From JAVBMJ01 sp031551275 (lineage in GTDB: Bacteria > Bacteroidota > Bacteroidia > Bacteroidales > Rikenellaceae): a stretch of DNA of 64,000 nt. This document shows, piece by piece, positions 59,687-64,000 of the stretch. A program made the translations under genes and the position numbers. Location: the NCBI GenBank assembly GCA_031551275.1, contig JAVBNX010000018.1, positions 19,342-83,341 on the forward strand, written 5' to 3'. Positions within the stretch are counted from its first letter, which is position 1; each line of letters begins with the position of its first letter. The notes beneath the pieces are model-generated. The model was not told the DNA's origin, did no database searches, and saw only the letters and a program-made list of their open reading frames with translations.

Positions 59687-60571
59687 ATGCCTAAAAATTA
59701 TGACAAGGTAACCGCACATAAAAAACCCGATTGGCTTAAAATAAGGCTGCACCGAAGCGAAGGATTCGCCGAGGTGTCGCGTCTGGCAAAGGAACATGGG
59801 CTGCACACAATTTGCAGCAGCGGCATGTGTCCCAATAAATCTGAATGTTGGAGCAACCGCACCGCCACATTCATGATCCTGGGCGAAGTATGCACCCGTT
59901 CATGCCGCTTCTGTGCCACAGCCACCGGGAAGCCGTTACCCGCAGATGAAGGTGAACCCGCCAGGGTCGCCCGCTCGGTCAGCCTGATGGGGCTGCGCCA
60001 CGCAGTGATCACCTCGGTCACGCGCGACGATATGCCCGACGGGGGCGCGGCGCATTGGGCTGCGGTCGTTGAGGCCGTCCGCTGCGAAAATCCGCTTTCC
60101 ACCATAGAACTTCTGATCCCCGACCTCGATGGCCGGGAGGATCTCGTGCGCGTTATCGCAGCCGCACGCCCCGACATCATAGGCCACAATATCGAAACAG
60201 TGGAAAGGCTCACCCCCGGGGTGCGCAGCCGCGCGGAGTATGCCACTTCGCTGGCCACTCTGCGACTTATCGCCGCCACCGGCGCGATAGCCAAGAGCGG
60301 ACTTATGGTGGGCCTGGGCGAGACGGACGACGAGGTACTCGCCGCGATGGACGACCTGCTTAAAGCCGGGGTGCGCATACTCACGATAGGCCAATACTTG
60401 CGCCCTACCCTCGATCACCTTCCCGTGGCGGAGTACGTCACCCCTGAAAAATTCGACTGGTACCGCGACCGCGCCATCGAAAAGGGATTTTCATATGTGG
60501 CCTCCGGTCCTATGGTACGTTCATCGTATAAGGCGGTCGAAGCGCTCGAATTCTGCAAATTACAAAAATAA
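59687..60571 (+). CDS. lipA: Lipoyl synthase
   Basis: 294 residues. Radical-SAM enzyme that inserts two sulfurs into protein-bound octanoyl groups. Auxiliary cluster cysteines C-S-S-G-M-C-P-N-K-S-E-C and the radical-SAM C-T-R-S-C-R-F-C are intact; the serine ligand lies in the final V-R-S-S-Y segment. Length normal. lipB starts 4 nt later, so attachment and sulfur insertion are co-expressed. Confidence 0.97.
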   Translation: MPKNYDKVTAHKKPDWLKIRLHRSEGFAEVSRLAKEHGLHTICSSGMCPNKSECWSNRTATFMILGEVCTRSCRFCATATGKPLPADEGEPARVARSVSLMGLRHAVITSVTRDDMPDGGAAHWAAVVEAVRCENPLSTIELLIPDLDGREDLVRVIAAARPDIIGHNIETVERLTPGVRSRAEYATSLATLRLIAATGAIAKSGLMVGLGETDDEVLAAMDDLLKAGVRILTIGQYLRPTLDHLPVAEYVTPEKFDWYRDRAIEKGFSYVASGPMVRSSYKAVEALEFCKLQK

Positions 60572-60575
60572 AGGA

Positions 60576-61277
60576 ATGGTGCACGGCGTTCTATACAGGG
60601 ATTTGGGGACGATGGACTATCCGCGTGCGCTTGATGTGCAACGCGGCTATTTCGATCCCCTGGTCGCCGGGACGCCCGATGCGCCGATGTGCCTCCTTAC
60701 GGTCGAGCATCCCCACGTCTACACCCTGGGGCGAAGCGGACAGGAAGGCAACATGCTCGCGAGCGAAGATTTTTTGAAATCGATAGGGGCGAGTTATTAC
60801 CATACCGACCGTGGCGGCGACGTGACCTACCACGGCCCCGGCCAGATCGTGGCCTACCCGATACTCGACCTGCAAAGGCTGGGCCTGGGGCTAAAGGAAT
60901 ATGTCAACCGCCTGGAGGAGGCGGTCATACGCACCCTGGACGGCATGGGAATTGCGTCAGGGCGCAGCGATGGGGCGACCGGCGTGTGGCTCGAAAGCCC
61001 CGCGCGCAAGATCTGCGCCATAGGCGTGCGCTCGTCGCGCTATGTGACCATGCACGGGCTGGCGCTGAACGTGAACACCCGCATGGAGTATTTTTCGTAC
61101 ATCAACCCGTGCGGTTTCACCGACCGGGGGGTCACCTCCATCGAGCGCGAAAAGGGCGCGCCGCAGGACATCGAAGCGGTGAAACGCGCGTTTGTCACCC
61201 ATTTTGAGGATATTATGAATATTAAAACATACAATTATGCCGATAGCAAAGAAATGGGTACTCAAGCCCCAGGCTGA
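60576..61277 (+). CDS. lipB: Octanoyl-[ACP]:protein N-octanoyltransferase
   Basis: 233 residues from the ATG 4 nt after lipA; upstream in-frame codons lie inside lipA. Seen: T-V-E-H-P-H-V-Y-T-L-G-R-S-G, R-G-G-D-V-T-Y-H-G-P-G-Q-I, R-K-I-C-A-I-G-V (Lys) and N-P-C-G-F-T-D-R-G-V-T-S with the catalytic Cys. It moves octanoate from ACP to lipoyl domains. The last ~13 codons overlap the start of recJ by 41 nt. Confidence 0.95.
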   Translation: MVHGVLYRDLGTMDYPRALDVQRGYFDPLVAGTPDAPMCLLTVEHPHVYTLGRSGQEGNMLASEDFLKSIGASYYHTDRGGDVTYHGPGQIVAYPILDLQRLGLGLKEYVNRLEEAVIRTLDGMGIASGRSDGATGVWLESPARKICAIGVRSSRYVTMHGLALNVNTRMEYFSYINPCGFTDRGVTSIEREKGAPQDIEAVKRAFVTHFEDIMNIKTYNYADSKEMGTQAPG

Positions 61278-63006
61278 TCGTGCGCTTGCCGAAGGGCTGG
61301 GCGATGAGCTCGGCCTCGCGCCCGTGCTGGCCAACCTGCTGATCCAGCGGGGGGTGACCACCCCCGGGGAGGCCCAGAGGTTCTTCTCGCCCGACCTGGC
61401 CGACCTGCACGATTCTTTCCTGATGAAGGATATGGACAAGGCCGTCGAAAGGGTGGAGCGTGCGCTGGCCGACAATGAAAAGATCATGGTCTATGGCGAC
61501 TACGACGTGGACGGGACTACCGCCGTGGCGCTGGTCTACCTATACCTTTCCCGCCTGGGCCATGAGGAGTTGCGCTTTTACATCCCCGACCGTTATACCG
61601 AAGGCTACGGCGTGTCGCTCAAGGCGATAGACTATGCCGCGGCGAAAGGCATCACGCTGATAATCACGCTCGACTGCGGCATCAAGGCGGTAGAGAAAGT
61701 GGCCTACGCAAAAAGCAAGGGCATCGACTTCATCATCTGCGACCACCACCTGCCGGGCGATCAGATCCCCGACGCGGTCGCCGTGCTCGACCCCAAGAGG
61801 GTCGACTGCGACTACCCTTTCACCGAGCTTTCGGGCTGCGGGGTGGGCTTTAAGCTCGTACAGGCGATCTGCCAGAAGCGGCGTATGCCCTTCTCGGAGG
61901 TAGAGCGGCTGTTGGACCTGGTGGTGGTGAGCATCGCCTCGGATATCGTGCCGCTGGTGGGCGAGAACCGCATCCTGGCGCACTACGGGCTGCGCCGCCT
62001 GAATGAAAAACCGGGCAGGGGGCTCGAATCGATCATCCGCATCTGCGGGCTGGACGGCCACCAGATCACCATCGACGACATAGTGTTCAAGATCGGGCCC
62101 CGCATCAACGCCGCGGGACGCATGGCCGTGGACGCCGACGACGAGAACGCCGCGCCCTCGGGTGGCCACTCGGCGGTCAACCTGCTGGTCGAGAAGGACG
62201 AACAGGCCGCGGAGACCTTCGGCAGCCAGATCGACAACTTCAACCAGGACCGCAAGAACATCGACCGCACCATAACCCAACAGGCCCACGACTACATCGA
62301 GTCCCACCCCGAGCTCAAGGCACTCAAGAGCACGGTGATATATAACCCGAGTTGGATGAAGGGCATCGTGGGCATCGTCGCCTCGCGCCTGATCGAGACC
62401 TATTACCGCCCCACGGTGGTGCTCACGATGAGCAACGGCCTTGCGACAGGCTCGGCGCGCTCGGTGCCCGGCTTCGACCTCTACCAGGCAGTGGAATCGT
62501 GTGCCGACCTGCTGGAAAACTTCGGCGGGCACATGTACGCCGCCGGCCTGACGATGAAACCCGAACGCGTGCCTGAATTCACCCGCCGCTTCCACGCCTA
62601 CGTCGAGGAGCACATCGACCCACAGATGCTCGTGCCGCAGGTCGAGATAGACGCCGAGTTGCTGCTCAGCGACATAACGCCGGACTTCCGCGCCGCATTG
62701 TGCCGTTTCCAGCCTTTCGGCCCCGGCAACACCGCGCCCGTGTTCCTCACGCGCGGGGTGAGCAACCGCGGCGACGCCAAGCTGGTAGGCGCCGAGCTCG
62801 ACCACCTGCGCATGGACCTCACCCAGAGGGAAAAACCGAACACCACTATCGCGGCCATAGCCTTCCAGCAGCCCACCCACTACGAATGGATACGCGGCGG
62901 AAGGCCTATCGACGTCTGCTACACGATAGTCGAGAACCACTACCGCGGCGTGACCACGCCCCAACTGCGCATCAAGGATATTAAAATAGAACTTCCACAG
63001 CGATGA
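61237..63006 (+). CDS. recJ: Single-stranded-DNA-specific exonuclease RecJ
   Basis: 589 residues. DHH phosphoesterase core with M-V-Y-G-D-Y-D-V-D-G-T-T, L-D-C-G-I and C-D-H-H-L-P, then DHHA1 (G-S-A-R-S-V-P-G-F, N-F-G-G-H) and an OB-like C-terminus (F-Q-P-F-G-P-G-N). It degrades 5'-ended single strands in repair and recombination. Near residue 295 it has an unusual acidic/polar insertion (D-A-D-D-E-N-A-A-P-S-G-G) after the I-N-A-A-G-R motif, where relatives are usually shorter. Start is inside lipB by 41 nt; stop overlaps the next gene by four bases. Confidence 0.95.
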   Translation: MPIAKKWVLKPQADRALAEGLGDELGLAPVLANLLIQRGVTTPGEAQRFFSPDLADLHDSFLMKDMDKAVERVERALADNEKIMVYGDYDVDGTTAVALVYLYLSRLGHEELRFYIPDRYTEGYGVSLKAIDYAAAKGITLIITLDCGIKAVEKVAYAKSKGIDFIICDHHLPGDQIPDAVAVLDPKRVDCDYPFTELSGCGVGFKLVQAICQKRRMPFSEVERLLDLVVVSIASDIVPLVGENRILAHYGLRRLNEKPGRGLESIIRICGLDGHQITIDDIVFKIGPRINAAGRMAVDADDENAAPSGGHSAVNLLVEKDEQAAETFGSQIDNFNQDRKNIDRTITQQAHDYIESHPELKALKSTVIYNPSWMKGIVGIVASRLIETYYRPTVVLTMSNGLATGSARSVPGFDLYQAVESCADLLENFGGHMYAAGLTMKPERVPEFTRRFHAYVEEHIDPQMLVPQVEIDAELLLSDITPDFRAALCRFQPFGPGNTAPVFLTRGVSNRGDAKLVGAELDHLRMDLTQREKPNTTIAAIAFQQPTHYEWIRGGRPIDVCYTIVENHYRGVTTPQLRIKDIKIELPQR

Positions 63007-63512
63007 AACGCCTTTTGCTAATAGTTGCCGCAGCCCTTGCGCTCGGCTCGTGCGTGAATGCCGACGACGTGAAATTCACCGGTCTGAAAAGCGTGCGGTT
63101 GCAGGAGAACAACCCTCCGCGCGGCGACGTTTCGCCCCTCTCTTCGCCCATCGTGTGCATGACGGTCGGGGTCGAGAACCGTTCGTCGGGCAAATTGCAA
63201 CTGCTCTCGTCCGATATGACCGTATACCTTAACGGTCGCCGCATACTCTCGGCCAAACTGGCCGAGCCGGTAGTCGTCGCTAAACGTTTCTCGGGCGAAG
63301 TGCCCCTTACGCTGCGCCTGAGGGTCAACGACCCGTTGTCCCTGCTCACGCTTATGGGCGGCAGGGGCCTGGCCTCGGACGGGCTGACCGTTTCGGGCGA
63401 AATGGTGGCCAGGGCCGGGTGGAAGGGCAAAAAAATTAAATTCGAAAACCGCCCCCTTTCCCAGATTATGGCTACCTTTGGGGTCGATGTGAATCAAATC
63501 CCGCTCAGATGA
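63003..63512 (+). CDS. LEA14-like (WHy-type) lipoprotein
   Basis: 169 residues with a clear lipobox (L-G-S-C, Cys17). The mature region has a single beta-sandwich look: C-M-T-V-G-V-E-N-R-S-S, M-T-V-Y-L-N-G-R-R-I-L-S-A-K-L, V-V-V-A-K-R-F-S-G-E-V-P-L-T-L, similar to LEA type 2/WHy domains seen in Bacteroidota lipoproteins. Role unknown. It overlaps recJ and the following frame by ATGA junctions. Confidence 0.65.
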   Translation: MKRLLLIVAAALALGSCVNADDVKFTGLKSVRLQENNPPRGDVSPLSSPIVCMTVGVENRSSGKLQLLSSDMTVYLNGRRILSAKLAEPVVVAKRFSGEVPLTLRLRVNDPLSLLTLMGGRGLASDGLTVSGEMVARAGWKGKKIKFENRPLSQIMATFGVDVNQIPLR

Positions 63513-63676
63513 TACGGATACTTTTTATAGCCCTGGCGCTTTGCGCGGGGTGCACGGCGCTCTCCGCACAAAATCTGGATGCATTCAAGGCCCGCCTGTC
63601 GCGCTTCTACTACGAGCAGCGCATCCAGCCCGTCACCCCTGCCGAGTACGAGGAATCCAAGCACGCTCACCACTGA
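63509..63676 (+). pseudogene. Start of a secreted protein, truncated at a sequence junction
   Basis: 55 codons from the ATGA overlap with the previous gene. The first ~48 residues look native: a signal (L-F-I-A-L-A-L-C-A-G-C-T-A-L-S-A-Q) then N-L-D-A-F-K-A-R-L-S-R-F-Y-Y-E-Q-R-I-Q-P-V-T-P-style text. The frame then ends in S-K-H-A-H-H-stop just where the DNA changes character. I read this as a longer gene cut off near 63655-63665 by a join to foreign DNA. The original product is not recognised. Confidence 0.6.
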
Positions 63677-63775
63677 TCGGTGGAGTCGGGCCGGAATGCC
63701 CTGCGCTTTGGCGAGGTTGGCAACTACGTCCGGCCTAGCGCTCGGTTAGGCTCGGAGAGTCCCCTGAACAACCAC

Positions 63776-63781
63776 GGAGGA
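63776..63781 (+). promoter_or_regulatory. Strong Shine-Dalgarno before the SOD gene
   Basis: GGAGGA, 3 nt before the ATG at 63785. Such sites are rare in the Bacteroidota part of the window and normal in Actinomycetota. The 108 nt from 63677 hold no gene that I can see. Confidence 0.6.
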
Positions 63782-63784
63782 ATT

Positions 63785-64000
63785 ATGGCCACCTACAGCC
63801 TTCCCGACCTTGACTACGACTACGGCGCGCTCGACCCGCACATCGCTGGCGAGATCATGGAGCTTCACCACTCGAAGCACCACGCCGCCTACGTCGCCGG
63901 CGCCAACACCGCGCTAGACCAGCTTGCCGAGGCACGCGACAACGACGCCTTTGGCCCCGTAGCAGGCATCGAGCGCGCGCTGGCCTTCCACTTGGGTGGC
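63785..64000 (+). CDS. sodA: Mn/Fe superoxide dismutase, N-terminal part, actinobacterial type (runs off the window)
   Basis: 72 residues visible. Y-S-L-P-D-L-D-Y-D-Y-G-A-L-D-P-H-I, E-I-M-E-L-H-H-S-K-H-H-A-A-Y-V and A-F-H-L-G-G are the SOD N-terminal helices with the first metal His and the conserved tyrosine. The wording (E-I-M-E-L-H-H, A-G-A-N-T-A-L) is that of Actinomycetota (Corynebacterium/Micrococcales-like), not of Bacteroidota SodB. With the strong Shine-Dalgarno and the cut gene before it, this piece most likely comes from a different organism. Confidence 0.9.
   Translation, partial: MATYSLPDLDYDYGALDPHIAGEIMELHHSKHHAAYVAGANTALDQLAEARDNDAFGPVAGIERALAFHLGG

Noticed and set aside
63717..63752. 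TTGGCA and TAGGCT as a -35/-10 promoter for the SOD gene
   Set aside because: The spacer is 24 nt, too long for a convincing promoter, though TAGGCT alone may be a -10 box.

Overview
The window reads as Bacteroidota DNA, most like a GC-rich Rikenellaceae (Alistipes-type) gut bacterium. Evidence: fimbrillin/Mfa2-type lipoproteins, GLUG and BACON domains, porin O/P proteins, DUF3575 and DUF1573 proteins, TamB, and promoters matching the Bacteroidota consensus TTTG-N19-21-TAnnTTTG. The genus is an inference.

Layout. 1-4758: end of a polysaccharide-use locus (URO-D-family enzyme, ACS-type MFS transporter, tandem alginate-lyase-family proteins). 4794-7905 (minus): SAM methyltransferase and a six-hairpin glycosidase-like lipoprotein. 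7970-14434 (minus): four-gene surface operon (FimB/Mfa2-like protein, two fimbrillin-GLUG fusions, a small fimbrillin). 14655-16478: a third lyase with a BACON domain. 16542-20139: DUF3575 protein, then M23 peptidase, UPF0306, IspD and a PH-domain protein. 20143-30374: TsaD, TamB, ExbB/ExbD/TonB, DUF1573, MTA/SAH deaminase, glycosyltransferase. 30375-31374: AT-rich gene-poor stretch, tRNA-Leu, then tRNA-Thr, -Tyr and -Gly. 31534-44277: tuf, tRNA-Trp, secE, nusG, rplK, rplA, rplJ, rplL, rpoB, rpoC. 44412-48912: ROK kinase, prenyl synthase, U32 protein, dicarboxylate symporter. 49102-58085: a seven-gene operon (LRR lipoprotein, DcuC, isoaspartyl dipeptidase, porin, M14 peptidase, porin, alpha/beta hydrolase), followed by a membrane-anchored SARP-type regulator. 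59687-63660: lipA, lipB, recJ, a LEA14-like lipoprotein and the start of one more secreted protein.

Two points affect how the window should be read. First, the last ~340 bases are not Bacteroidota: an ORF breaks off near 63660 and is followed by an actinobacterial superoxide dismutase start with a strong Shine-Dalgarno, most simply a chimeric join. Second, the DNA left of about 38.3 kb (inside rpoB) avoids the pentamer GGTGA/TCACC by context-dependent synonymous codon choice, while DNA to the right uses it freely. This may mark a past restriction pressure, and it suggests that the two sides of rpoB could come from different genomes. Linkage across 38 kb should be treated with caution.

Functionally the left part centres on uronic-acid glycan lysis and surface adhesion. 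The right operon suggests uptake of isoaspartyl peptides coupled to C4-dicarboxylate exchange. The centre is the standard translation/transcription core with a terminator-rich rplL-rpoB spacer.
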